Shown here: piece by piece, positions 47,361 through 59,252 of the stretch | How positions within the stretch are numbered: position 1 is the first letter of the stretch | How the letters are laid out: each line of letters opens with the position of its first letter | Assembly (NCBI GenBank): GCA_033239125.1 | Contig: BSWB01000006.1 | Coordinates: 117,226,242-117,290,241 of the forward strand | DNA length: 64,000 bases | Direction of reading: 5' to 3' | Source of the DNA: Fagopyrum homotropicum | Lineage: Eukaryota; Streptophyta; Magnoliopsida; Caryophyllales; Polygonaceae | Translations under genes and position numbers: made by a program | The notes under the pieces: generated by a model | Told to the model about the DNA's origin: nothing | Databases searched by the model: none | Seen by the model: the letters and a program-made list of their open reading frames with translations, nothing else

Positions 47361-47594
47361 CATATAATATTCAATTGTATATTGTTTTCTTTGTTTCTGG
47401 TATGAATTGCATTAAAATGATATTGTTTATGTGATTCAGGTATGCTAATACACACAAACTCCCTGATCATAAGACAATTATTGGAATCTTGAGAAATGAG
47501 CATTGTTTAGAAGTTTGTTACTAGAAATATTGGATGACACAAGAGGTCGTGAAGGACAATATAAGAGGAAGAAATGAGGAGAACTACAAGGGTG

Positions 47595-49559
47595 TGTCAG
47601 TGTACTTACATCGATTTTGAGGCTAATCCGAACACTATTGTAGCGCTGCAATTGGATGATGAAAATTAATTCAAATATGTGTCCTTTGCTTTGGGACAGT
47701 CAATCAAAGGATATGTAGTAATGAGAAAGGTATTATCCTTTTTCTGGTATGCCTATGGTATTCTGAATTATGAATGAATCAATCTGCTAAGCATTATCTG
47801 GTATTCTAAATTATGCATATGATATTCAAATATGTAGTAGCCTTATCTAGTAAGCATTGGAGTTATGTTTCTGGTATGTTTAATGTTGGTTTGTGTATTT
47901 AGTGTCTGGTATTGTTATATAAATGTGTTTCTGGTAAGATAATTTATGGTTTGTGTACGTGCTCAATTTCTGGTATAGTGAATTATATTTGAATAATGAA
48001 GTTTCTGGTATGAGTATTATCCTTTTCTGGTATACCAAAAACTAATTGATTGATGATTGTTGTTGTTTAAGGTTATTTCAGTGGACGGAACATTTTTGAA
48101 AGGACGATGTGGTGGGGTGTAATTGCTTGGAACAACTCAAGAAGCAAACCAACAAATATATACCCGCTAGCATTTGGGATTGTTGACCGTGAATGTGATG
48201 ACTCGTATGATTTTTTCTTCTATAATATACACAAGTTTGTCGATGACAGTGAGGAACAACTATTTGTATCTGATAGACACATGTCAATAAAGAATGGTAT
48301 GGTTAAGCATTACACAAAAGCATCCCACGGAGTTTGCATGTACCACTTAAAAAGGGAACATCAAGAAAAAGTCAACCAAGAATATAGTTCAACAAATGTT
48401 CTTGGATGCAGCAAGGTGCTACAGAAAGGATAAGTGCCTAGAACTATTCGAATATATAAAGATGGTATGTTTATTCTAGTTTATAGTATTTTCTGGTATG
48501 CAATCATATTATGTTTGCTGGCATTTCATTTCTAGTGATTTATTTCTAGTATTGTGCCTTAGCTCACATTAATAATGATTCTGGTATAAATGACTCTAGT
48601 ATGAACAAATGTTATGTATGTTGTATGAATTTTCTGATCAATTCTGGTATAGATTTTGTGCTCATTTCTGGTATCATACATGATATGTTTCCAGTATTGA
48701 ACATTATCATTGATATACAATGATTATGGTATTACCTTTTTCTGGTATGAAAACATGTTATGTGTCTGGTATGATTTTTCTAGTATTGTATATAACTTCA
48801 TGTGTACCTGAAAATAATGCGTAGGAGAAGGAAGTAGTTGCGGAGCTGTTGGATGAGATTAGATTTGCTGCATGGTCCCGAGCTTTTTGCATCATCAAAC
48901 GTTACAACATTATGACAAGCAACAATGCAGAATGTATTAATTGTGTACTGTGTGATGGAAGGATTTATCCGGTGCTTGCCCTCATTGATGTTATTAGAAA
49001 GTTAGTTGGTAGATGGTTTGCAACGCGGAGGGAAAATGATGCATCATGTACATAATTGGCAACACCAAACGTCGATGCTCTAATATAAGCTAAATTTTAG
49101 GAGGCCGCAAAGTATGGATGCTACGTGATTGATTCAAAAAGGCTATTGTTTGAGGTACAATGGAACCAGGAAAGGGAAGTTGTTTGTTTACTGGATAGGA
49201 GTTGCACTTGCAAGGAATTTAATCTTGAGGAAATACCATGTGTTCATGCCATAGCTGCATTAAAGATGGTGAAAATGAATCCGGCTTCTCTGGTAAGTAA
49301 ATATTACAGTGTTGAATATTGGAGAACGGCATATGTAGAGACAATATACCCAATCGTTGACAATGAGAATTTAGATATTCCAAGTTGCATTGCATCTATT
49401 AAATGCAACCCTCCTATAAAGCGGAAGAGAACTAAAAGATTACCTAAAACTAGGATAAGGGGATCAGGGGAAGGGAACAAGATGAAGAAATGCAACTGTT
49501 GTGGCATGGTAGAACATAACAAAAAGACTTGCCGAAATCAACCATTAGTGAAGGAATGA
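47595..49559 (+). pseudogene. Mutator-like transposase (MURA type) with introns
   Basis: Four exon-like blocks. 47595-47730 (ANPNTIVALQLDD, then FALGQSIKGYVVMRK) contains one in-frame stop and an upstream frameshift. 48070-48431 carries the catalytic core (VDGTFLKG, IYPLAFGIVD, VSDRHMSIKNGM, HGVCMYHLKRE) with a stop near 48119 and a frameshift near 48155. 48826-49055 has TSNNAECINCVL and LALIDVIRKLVGRWF. 49101-49559 has the SWIM finger CTCKEFNLEEIPCVHA, then a basic tail and a CCHC knuckle CNCCGMVEHNKKTC. Introns between them carry the TCTGGTAT array. The protein would excise and reinsert the element by a DDE mechanism. The N-terminal DNA-binding region is not recognised and may be lost around the gypsy insertion. 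Confidence 0.85.
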
Positions 49560-51790
49560 AGACACATACCAGAAATACAAATTATGAATTTATATTAATA
49601 TGAGATTATACAAAACAATTATTATATTAGTATATGTTTGTTTTATGTGTAAAAATTCTTATACCAGAAGCATAACAATAGATAATAACAAAAACTCTAT
49701 CAAAAACTCATACCAGAATCCAATACATAAATACCATCATGCTAGATACCCATACCAGAAAGCTCATGCAATAAATAATACAATAAAACCACATATTGAA
49801 CATTTTTGGTAGACAAAGAATAATACCAGAATCACATAAATGAAAAAATATACCTGAATAAAATACCATAAATTAACACCAGAATGTTGATGCAATGAAT
49901 CATACCATAAAATCACAAAATGAACAATTTTGGTAAGTAAATGCTCATACAAGAGACACATAAATTAAAACCAATCATACCAAAATCATAAAACAAAAGC
50001 AAATACCAAGTATCTCAAGGAATAAATCATCTCAGGTTATCACATGGTAATATATGGTAAAGAAATCATCATACCAGAATCAGATAAATGAAAACCCATC
50101 AGACCAGAATCATAAACCATAAGCAAAATACCAGATATACTCATACCAGAGGAACATAAATGAAAATCCAAAATCATACCAAAATCCAAATCGCAACATA
50201 AATATTCCTGGTAAATAAATCATACCAAAATCACATAAATAAAAACCAACATACAAGAATACCATACCCTTAACAAATATCTGAAAACTAATGACAAAAA
50301 GCATACCAGAAAATAGTCATAAACAAGATTAGATTAAAAAAGAGTCAATACAACCTGAATGACTGTTATAACAGAGTCAATACCAAAATATTTGTTTATA
50401 ATGTACATATTAATGCTACACAAACACACAATTACATCATAGTCAATTAAACAACAACATAAAGGTCAGTTACAGTTTCAAAGCGACTCGTAGGGCTTCA
50501 CCCACTCCCTATTGTACATAATCACCCAAAATTATTCTCTGAAAGCTGGGACGTAGTCGTGACATATGAGCGACAAATCAGTTCGTCTAGATGACAAGTA
50601 CTGGATGTGCTTGATAGTGAATACATCACAACTTCCACCGCCATTCAACAATAGATTATATAAGTGTTTTTTCAAACCAACATACTAATGAACATCATAA
50701 ACATATGAGTAGTATTGTATAAATTACCTTGGGTTATTTTGTGGAACCTCTTTCGCTGTCTTTCGAACATACACCATTGGCTTATCAAGATTGTCGCCAA
50801 TCTGCTCAAAATGTCCATGAAGTTTTAGAACGTGAGGATACATAACAAGGAATGGGGTAAGCAAATCCTTCAAGTCCCCATCGGACATACAGTCCACAAT
50901 TGAGGCGTATACTGTTACACACCATTTAATTAAATCAATCTGAATCGATATCCAGTGTTTACCCCCAGTGTTCATGGTAGTATATATGGTATCGACATTG
51001 TATAAGTTCTTGGCGAAAGTTGGGGTTCAAATCCAAATATATAGTTTATAATTGAGTCACTCAAATCGAACTCCACCTCTCCTGCCTTTTTGACCGCTAA
51101 AAATCCTTGATAGACCTCATTATTGAAATATTATAGAAATATTCCAGGAAGAATGGCAACAAGACCATAAACCTCAGGATGATCAACCACAACTTTTCTG
51201 AGGTAGACAAGCATTTGATCGAGTTGCTGTAAATTAGGGAAAAAACTAATAATTCTATACCAAAAAATAATACAATAAATACACACCAAAAACTCATATG
51301 AGACTCATACCATAAATACAACAAGATCTCATACCAGAACTCAATACATGAAAACAATCAGGCTAGATACACAAACATGAAAACCCATCATACCAGAATC
51401 CCAAAAGATAAACAAATACCAGAAAGCACAAGCAATAAATCATCTCAGGAAGTCACATGATAATTTCTGACATATAAATCATCATAACATATCACATAGA
51501 TCAAAACCAATATGCAAGAATCCCATGCCAGAAAACTAATGAAATACATAATACCAGAAAACCAAAAGACATATCAACAAATCAAAGTCATACCAGACTC
51601 TAATACAACTAGCTCTTACCAAAAAGCAATTAACATAGCATACCAAAAACTAATTAAATAAACTGTGGATCCAAACTCATACCAGAAACACATCAAAAGC
51701 TCTTACTAGAAAGGCATACCAGAAACACATCCAAAAATTATTAAGTTGAATAAAAGTAAAGTTAGTGTTCACTTACATAATCCCACAACC
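49560..51790 (-). repeat. dispersed ATACCAGA array (TCTGGTAT on the minus strand)
   Basis: Many copies of ATACCAGA and variants (ATACCAAA, ATACCATA) at 49565-50320 and 51250-51740. They lie in the convergent spacer and in introns of the minus-strand ULP1-like gene. The motif is the reverse complement of that in the transposase introns. The exon blocks at 50541-50690 and 50727-50990 are nearly free of it. Confidence 0.85.
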
Positions 51791-51989
51791 ATTTAGTTTT
51801 TTGGAGTATCAACTTGAAGTGTTTCTTGGTTAGTTCTGGTGATATCCAATTAAAGAATCTTCTTTGGTAGACTCAAGGAACGAAGAATAAAATGGGTCTC
51901 TTTCCTTCTTGCTCAAAAAATTATGCTTTGGTTCCTTAGGGATATTTAATGGGACAACATAGGGAGATACGACAAGGTTGCTAGGTTTC
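50541..51989 (-). pseudogene. ULP1-like cysteine protease (C48 family), 3' part
   Basis: Three blocks on the minus strand. 51989-51830 reads KPSNLVVSPYVV, a segment typical of the region before the catalytic domain in transposon-borne ULP1 proteins. 51015-50727 holds VDTIYTTMNTGGKHWISI with the catalytic His, then VTVYAS, where the usual catalytic Asp (YDS) is Ala. A donor-like AG/GTAATT follows. 50690-50541 holds GGGSCDVFTIKHIQYL, where the catalytic Cys is kept in an altered GDCGVF motif. Working members cleave ubiquitin-like proteins such as SUMO. Upstream exons are separated by the Athila insertion at 51990; codons before KPSN in the open frame belong to that LTR. A frameshift or unrecognised junction lies near 51030. 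Confidence 0.75.
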
Positions 51990-52588
51990 TGTTCGCCACT
52001 TACCGTGCGTGCAATCAAGCTTTAAATTTATAAAACTAGAATAAAAGCAAGCGAACCCGCAGTGTACGGATCGGCGTAGTTAAGCAAGAATTCCACAGTA
52101 TCGAACACATGGATTTGGGGGGTTAAATCCAATTATAGAACTCACAAGCAAGTAAATGTATGAGCTTTTGTAAATATTGGGAAAACAGCAACCCTAAAGA
52201 TCCAGGTATCCAGTTGTGGCAATCGATTCAAGATATACTAAAGATATAAGGACAGAGTTGAGATATGCAAAGGTATACGAATGTAAGGCAATGTACGGTG
52301 AAGTTCCAAGACCTTATATGACTCACCTAAAGATACTCTCTATAAAGGTTGTTGAGGCTTCAATATAGAAAGGTTCTAAAGGTAAGTATTAACGTCAAAT
52401 ACCCAAACTTGTAACCCAAGGATCAAGACTGACTAAATCGATTAAGGTTGTGACACTCAAAATCAAGGTAGAGGTTGTTGAGGCTTCACTACCACCTAGA
52501 AAAGGTAAGCCAAGACTAAGTTAAAGCAAATCTTTAACTTTGGATTAAAGTAAAAGCAAAGCTCGTAACTGATACAAAATTACGGGTA

Positions 52589-52623
52589 GTTCTTGAGTTC
52601 CACGGCCGTGGAAGCTCAAGAAC
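52589..52623. repeat. long near-perfect palindrome in the LTR
   Basis: GTTCTTGAG followed by TTCCACGG is mirrored by CCGTGGAA, one unpaired G, and CTCAAGAAC. That gives 17-bp arms with no loop and one bulge. Confidence 0.92.
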
Positions 52624-52763
52624 AGACCGTGTATTAAGTTCGTTGGCAATTCTCTCTAACTCTCAGGATCCAATCTGTTTACGATCGATCTATCATCATC
52701 TAAGCCACAACTATCAACCCTTCACCTTAGAATTGCTAAAGGGTTTTAGCCAACAACAGTCAT

Positions 52764-54526
52764 TGATAGCATGAATTATAGTCTATATTTTGGGGTTTGT
52801 TTGGACGTTTTATCTTTCATAATCTGCATGTTTGTATGTATAATATGTGATTATATTACCATTTCATCTACCTTTGCGGGAATCGAGGTCTACACCTAGT
52901 TTTGTTGTAATTGTAGGTAAAATGGCACGTTTTGCATCAAAAAGGAGCAAAAGGAGCTATGGAGTCATTGGAGCTACATTGAGGAACATAAGGAACCATC
53001 CAGGAAGCATGGCCATGGATTTAAGATTCACTTTGGACCAGTTTTGAGAGATTTCACATTCAGTTGTGACTCACCTCGGTTGACCACAAATTCATCTCGA
53101 CCGAGGTGATCCAGGGAAGTCGACTCGACCGAGGCGAATACCTAGGACGCGGCGAGAATATTTTATTCTTGGCTGAGATCTTTTATCTTTGGAAAGTGAT
53201 CTTATATTTTTGGGCTTGGTTCCTGGAAGGAAGAAGATATGCTAGATCTTATATTTTACCTATTTTTATGGGAAGAGATCTTTCTAAGATATCTTATCTT
53301 TGGAGGGTTATTTTCCTATAAAAAGGGTTGGATTTCCACAAATCCAACACCCGGCATAGAGTTGAAATCCCGCTTACACCGAAATCACGCAGCAGCCATA
53401 CTCCAGCTGGGAGATTTGAAGAACCTTTTTGAAGGTTGAAGGAAGATTGAAGATTGTAGCTTTCATAGCTTTTGAAGGTTTTCTTGTAAGATTACCTTAG
53501 ATTCTCTTCCTTGTTGTCTTGCCTTGTTGGATTTATATCCAAGGAACGCTTTGTTGTGATATTTGATTCAGTTATTGAAGTCTTTTCATTAGATTCTTCT
53601 TGTTCAAATATTCACCTTCTTCCCATATATTTGATTATTGCTTTCATGATGATGAGTGGCTAATTTCCTTGTGTGATTCTAGGGTGATTGGCTGAAGGTT
53701 GTGGGAAAAACAATGATAGAATGATCTTAATCACAGTGAGACCCTGAAAGTTCGAGTCTTTAACCTTAACCCTAAGCATCTCGCTCAGTCGATGAACATC
53801 TCGGCCGGGGTGGAATTTGGCTGACCGAGGTGACTTATCTGATCCGAAACTGAGAGTTAAGTGTTAGAGTTTGCCAAACCCTATTCTTATTACACCTTTC
53901 CTGGTTCAATGCAAGCCTAGGATGAGACTTACCCGGTAATTCCTTTGTTTGTGTACCAACGATCATAAGAGTAGGTAATAAAGGTTTATCCTTTATTGGG
54001 GTTTGAGTGTGCCTCCATCCCATCTTTGTGAGTTAGCCTGAGACTTACCCGGTAAAGGATGATTCTATTCCCTTAGATGGTGTGTTAGTTTGAGATTATA
54101 GTTCTTTATCTTGATTCCTTGAGACTTACCCGGTAATAGGAGTTACGGTTTAGGATTAGAGAGTAGTGAGACTTACCCGGTGATCTATTCCACTTTAGTA
54201 ACATCTTCCCTATGCAAAAACCTCAGCTTTGTCCGCTTATCTTTAGATCTTGAGTTGGAACCACAACTAGATGCTTTAATCCCTAGAATTGCATGTTTGC
54301 TTTATTGACTTCTTATTCATCTTTGATTGTTTTGATCACCTTTTGTGGTTAGTATTTACATAAGCATACCGTAATTGGACTTTGTTTCACTAAGTCCCTA
54401 TGATCGACCCCTGGAATTCCTTGCTTTTACTACGATTGACCCGTACACTGCGGGTTCGCATCCTTGTTTTAAGCTTATGTCTAGGGTTATAAATTTAAAG
54501 CTTGCACACACCGTTTGGAGCGAACA
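52764..54526 (+). mobile_element. solo LTR, Athila-type (copy B)
   Basis: 1763 bp, TGATAGCATG to GAGCGAACA, with a perfect GTCAT duplication (52759-52763, 54527-54531). It is the close sister of 13668-15422, with TATA at 53317-53324 and four GAGACTTACCCGGTAA motifs (53923-54183). It is inserted in opposite orientation into a related LTR. Confidence 0.94.
53317..53324 (+). promoter_or_regulatory. TATA box of solo LTR B
   Basis: CCTATAAAAAGGG, at the same place as the TATA box of copy A. Confidence 0.65.
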
Positions 54527-54943
54527 GTCATTATGATATCAATTTCAAGATTTAAAAGAATGAAAGATGAAAACTTCCGAAAACCTTCAATAACCTTCAA
54601 ACCAATCTCAAATTCACAAATATCAATGATAATGCAACTCAGATTTGGAATAAACACAAACGAGTAACTATTCTAGATAAGAACGAAGAACCGGATGTCA
54701 ATCCGTCTTCTAATCAAACCTAGGAATCAAAGGCGTAACTTCCGCCACAAACGATCTTCCAAATCTTCAACTCTTCACAAATCTCCGTTGCGAAATAGCA
54801 ATCTCCACACGTCCCCCTTGAAACCCTAGGCACGTGTAACTCCGTAGACAAAAGTCTAAGTGCGAGGCGTAAGCAAATATGCAAACCCTAAGCGGAGGTG
54901 TAAGCGAGGTAGCGAAGGTGACGGAATCTCTTTTCTTCCGTCC

Positions 54944-54950
54944 TTTTATA
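54944..54950 (-). promoter_or_regulatory. TATA box of the Athila-type LTR
   Basis: The minus strand reads CCCTATAAAAGG, between the two palindrome blocks of the LTR. Confidence 0.6.
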
Positions 54951-55497
54951 GGGTTGGATAAATTGTGTCTTCGGCCCATGTGCGTAGTAGATCGTGGCTT
55001 AAAATATTGCGTAAAAGATCGCCAAGATCACGGTCGTGGAAGGTTCCACGCCCGTAATTTAGTGCGTGGGACTTGATTACGGTTGCTTCAAATCCTCCAC
55101 GGCTGTGTAAGTTGCTGGAATGCTCAACGCTTGTGTTGCCAAAGTTCCACGGCCGTGGATTAGAGTGTGGATCTTAATACGGCCGTATTTTAGAGCGTGG
55201 AACATAGATGGCTCGTAATTCTCCTTGATTTTGTGTCATTCTTCAACTTAGCATCTTCCTTAGCTCCTAATGATATCCTCAATCCTTGGGCATGCTCAAT
55301 CCATCTCCATTCTCCCTTGATTCGTCCGGTTTTTGCTCTTAATTGCCTACAATCAACACAAAGCTTATGTAGACCTCTATATCGACAAAATAGATGAACT
55401 AACTCACAATTGCTTCAATGCTTTATCAATGAGTACCAAAATGGATGAAATATACTTAGAAAACGTGCCTAGAATAGCACAATATTTCATGCTAACA

Positions 55498-56859
55498 AAT
55501 AACCCCATACTTGCCACTTGCTTGTCCCTAAGCAAGGTCTCTCAAAAACTTTAAAACTCAAGTTAGGATGAAATATGTGTACATTCTCAAAGCAAAACTT
55601 CTTTTAGATGAATGTGCTTTCTAATCAATAGATCATTCTCAAATCTTGCTTCATTCGTTTATAAGACTTTCATACACATAATCAAAGAGTAAAGAGTAAA
55701 GAAAGCTCATGAATTAATCAAACTTCCATGTAAACATCATAACCTTCAAACATTATCAAAATCAATCATAAGAAACTTCAATTTAGATCACCAAGTCATA
55801 TAACATTCTTTTGATCTTAAGGACTTTCAAACAAGGTCTAGAAGGCGGAAAGGGAAGGAAAACTTTAAGGAATGTGGTGCATGAATCCGGGAAAGTGGAT
55901 AACTTCTCTTTTCTTTTTCTCTTGCGGTTTCCGCAACACTTTCAACTTAGAGCTTCGCTCTCTTCTTTTCAATACATTTTTCGACTTTACTTTTGGAGTT
56001 ATGGATAGAGGTGCACAAAAACCGAAGCCTAGGAGATTGACGTTTCTCATTTTTACGAGATGCCTCAAACCCTTGATGCACATTCCATAATCCGCTAGAA
56101 ATATCGCTCACTCCGACTTTGGCAAGACACAAACACCCGGCTATGTGAATGGTGCCGAGTTACTCATCATCATGATTGACTTCCCCAAACCTATAATTTC
56201 TTTCTATTCTTTTGAATGCAAAGTATTGCTTTCATGGCCCTCCCACATCAAACATGCCAAATATCAACTCCTCCAAATTTCCGGATAGGTAAAGGAGGCC
56301 ATTAGTTCAATGAGGGGCTAAATGAACAAAGGAAGAAGAAAGAAAAATCGAATTGCCTTAATCATCTCAAAAAGAAGTATAAGAACTTATCATGTGATTT
56401 CAACCTTGATTTCTCAATATGATTTAAGTAACATTCATCACATTATGAAATTTGTAAAAGAGGAATAATCAACTCATTCAATTTCTTTTCAACTCACTAT
56501 TTGTTTAAGCATGCAATTGTCATCAAAACTCAATTCCCAAGTGGTGATTATTATAGAAAACATCTCTATCCTTAGAAGCACAAAATTTTCAAAATTTTTC
56601 AATTTTTATGGGTTTTTCAAAAGCTTTTTCATGCAATGCAATAATGAAACGTGCAACAATAGAATGAACATGCAAGGTAGTCTCGATAGAAGCATACAAA
56701 AGTGAGTAAGAGTTATTACAAACTATTAGTCACACCCCACCCCATACTTGGAACAAACATTGTCCCTAATGTTCAAAAAGAAAAAGAAGAAAAGAAAGAA
56801 AGAAAAAGAACTCACAAAATGGTGGTGGAGCGGCTAAAACTGTCGATCATCAAAGGTCC
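55498..56859 (-). other. 3' untranslated region of the Athila-type element
   Basis: No protein is recognised. On the minus strand it contains GGGACAATGTTTG and AAGTATGGGGTGGGG near 56770-56735, a sequence type commonly found after the last ORF in Athila elements. Further on are blocks (TAGCCCCTCA, CCTTTACCTATCCGG, AGGTTTGGGGAAGTCAA at 56330-56170) shared in the same order with the + strand fragment at 63296-64000. Confidence 0.7.
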
Positions 56860-58425
56860 TCACTGGGGTGGAGGCGGTGGTGGAAACGGGGAAAAGCCGG
56901 GATCATAGTGCCGCCCGAACTGCTGGCGGTAGACGTCTCTCATCATGTGGTCAAGATCGTCGGCCCGTGCATCCCTAGCATCAGCACGAATCTCCAAAGC
57001 TCCAACCCTATCGGAAAGGTCGGTAGCCCACTATGGCAGCTGCTCGTACCAACCATGCGGCTGGCTGTACCACGCCGGTGCATCTGAAGGTGCTGGTGCA
57101 GGTGGTGGCTGTGCATGCCAAGGCGGTGGAGCTCTCATCCAATCCGGCTGAGTGATATACCATGAAGGAGGATCCGCCATCCATGTAGGCCTCTCGCTCA
57201 TACTAGCACGGCGAGAGGATGAACCTGAAGCTCTAGTAGGGCGGGGAGAGTGTCTAGGAAGGTCAGGAACTGCATCCAGCTGATCCGGGAATGTACCAAA
57301 GTCATGATCAGCTCCTCCTCCCTCAAACTCGTCATCCCCTCTCATCTCCTCCTCTACAATTGGCGGTGGTGGAACATAGGGAGGGGCTACCAATCTGTCT
57401 GCATGCATGGTAGCGAACGTCGCCTTCCAGTTATGGCGTCCAGCCATAATGGAATACTCAGGGAGCCACTCAATGTCTCTCTCAGTCCTACTCTCTCAAG
57501 GCATAGCAGCATATGGTGGACCTCTATGGGTAGGAAAAATAATGCATCTGGTCATGAGGCTATGTAGTCCTAGGGGTGTAGCTGCAATACGTGTACATGC
57601 TGAGAAATCTACCCCTAACTGTCTAGCAAGGTGGGTGACCATCCTACCGTATCCAATGTTACCAGCCCTCTTATTCTTTAGCTTGCTCATAGTAGCAGCT
57701 AAGAGGGTGGCGCAGTCAGCAGGTCTACCATATAGCATACAGTAGAGAAGGAAGAGCTCGTCTGTCTTGATTTTCTGAGGCGTCTCCGTCCTAGGGAAGA
57801 GACACTCAGAAAGCACCCTATGAGCAATCTTCAAGGCTAGGTGATACATCAACCTAGCCTTGGTATCAGCTGGCTGCCAGCGGTCCTCACTGGCATATAC
57901 CATGGAAATCTCCTCCCAGAAATCCTTGGCGTACACGCCACTGGGGAAACGACTATTGAAGGTCTCATGGAACCCAAAGAAGGCTCCGAACTCTCTAATC
58001 GAAAAATCATAGTTTCTCTCCATCAGCCGGAAAGAAATTGTCCTGTCTACGTGACTGTGCTCGAAGGAAACCACAAACTCCCTAGTGATCTCCTCATAAG
58101 CATCTTCCCGAATAGCGGAGAAGATGACTAGACCGGCTCTATCTAAAAGCCAAGTAAGGTCTCCTATCACATGCAGAGGCTCTAACTCCTCAAGCAGTAG
58201 GTATCTAGGTCCAATGACCGCTCTCTTGTGGATCCTCTCTAAAGCATCGAGATGATCGTCATGGATAGTGGGGAGCCTAGGGCGAGGTGGTGATGGTGAT
58301 GAAGGAGGTGATGGAGGTTCAGTAGGTGGTGCTCTAGAAGAGGAAGCATCGTTGCCTTTCCTCTTTTTGTTCTTATCCTTGTTCTTATCCTTATTCCTAC
58401 CGGACACTCTTCTCACAAAATCCAT
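56860..58425 (-). pseudogene. ATHILA-type ORF in env position
   Basis: ATG at 58425. One frame runs to TGA at 56860-56862 with two internal stops, TGA at 57496-57498 and TAG at 57031-57033, both fitting C-to-T change of CGA and CAG. The N-terminus is basic (KDKNKDKNKKRKGN, possible nuclear signal) and then Pro/Ser-rich. A folded part of about 200 residues follows (RYLLLEELEPLHVIGDLTWLL, EFVVSFEH, ISFRLMERNYDFSIREFGAFF, IGYGRMVTHLARQLGVDFS). It resembles the ATHILA ORF family. The tail is Pro/Trp-rich, then a coiled coil and FPPPPPQ. No signal peptide or membrane segment is evident. Function unknown. The layout parallels the third ORF of the copia element. Confidence 0.7.
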
Positions 58426-59252
58426 TTCTAACAAATTCCACAGTCTGTTCTAGGGGTTCCACGGCCGTGGTTTCTCCAGAAACCGTGGTTCGGCACGTAA
58501 TTTCGCAAATCTCAACAGAATCACACCAAACTCAGCAGCAAACAGTCCTAGACTAATTTCCGTCCAATTCCAATCAGTTCTTCCTAAAAATTCTAGCAAA
58601 ATGAATTTAAATCGACAAAGAGAAGGAAAGAACCAAACACCTAGGTTTTCGTATTTTGTAATCCGAATTCCGTCTTCTCTGGTGATTTGCCGCTCGAATT
58701 GTTGCTTGGATCTTGTTGGTGATTGGATTTGCTTCAGTTTTGGCCAAAGAATCGTTAAAAACGATTAACGAATGAGGATTTGAGATATGGGGAAGGATTC
58801 GGCGATTTGGGGCGTGGAATGGGTTTTTGTGGTGTGTTTTGTGAAGAAACGTGGTTTATATAGTGGCCGTAAAAATTTTTGAAAATCACGGTCTATCGAG
58901 GGGTTCCACGGCCGTGGAAATGTACGGAACCGTGGTTTTGGTGATTTTTCTTAGGCTTTTGAAAATTACGGTCACTGTAGCTGTCACGATCGTGGTTTAG
59001 GCCGTGGAACTCTGTGTCATGCTCCAAAGTCCAAGTTTCGTCAATTTTCTTCAAATTTTTCCTTCCCCTTTTCTTTTCCACTGTTCCTACATCCAAAAAC
59101 ACAAACATACCGGAAGGTATCGAAGGCAAAACAAAGCAAAACATCTAAACTAAACTAATCTATGAATCAAAAACAAAAACGTAAGTGCAATACCTTGGGT
59201 TGCCTCCTAAGAAGCGCTTTGTTTAAGGTCCGTAGCTAGACCAAATTCGCAC
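58426..59252 (-). other. spacer between Athila pol and the extra ORF
   Basis: Non-coding. Palindromic CCACGGCCGTGG motifs lie at 58455-58466 and 58906-58917, with related half-sites (ACGGTC, CCGTGG) between. It may serve as leader of a spliced RNA for the extra ORF; no splice site is proven. Confidence 0.65.

Larger units (their letters stand above)
37341..51989 (+). mobile_element. Mutator-like element with transposase and ULP1-like genes
   Basis: The transposase pseudogene is at 47595-49559 (+) and a convergent ULP1-like gene is at 50541-51989 (-). Kaonashi-type MULEs in Arabidopsis and similar elements in other plants are known to carry ULP1-like genes, which supports one unit. The left boundary is a guess (GGGCAAATTTGG at 37341). 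The right end lies beyond the Athila insertion at 51990, so inverted terminal repeats could not be checked. 37450-37740 is CT-rich and looks like a 5' leader. A gypsy element (38544-47360) splits the unit. TCTGGTAT-type motifs fill the presumed introns and spacers. Confidence 0.72.
51990..55497 (-). repeat. 3' LTR of the Athila-type element, interrupted
   Basis: About 1.74 kb without the solo LTR at 52764-54526 and one target copy. Both ends and the ACCCGCAGTGTACGG block align with the other Athila-type LTRs here, though the rest has diverged. TATA box on the minus strand at 54944-54950. Palindromic CCACGGCCGTGG motifs lie upstream of it (55028-55205) and downstream (52598-52613). Confidence 0.8.
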
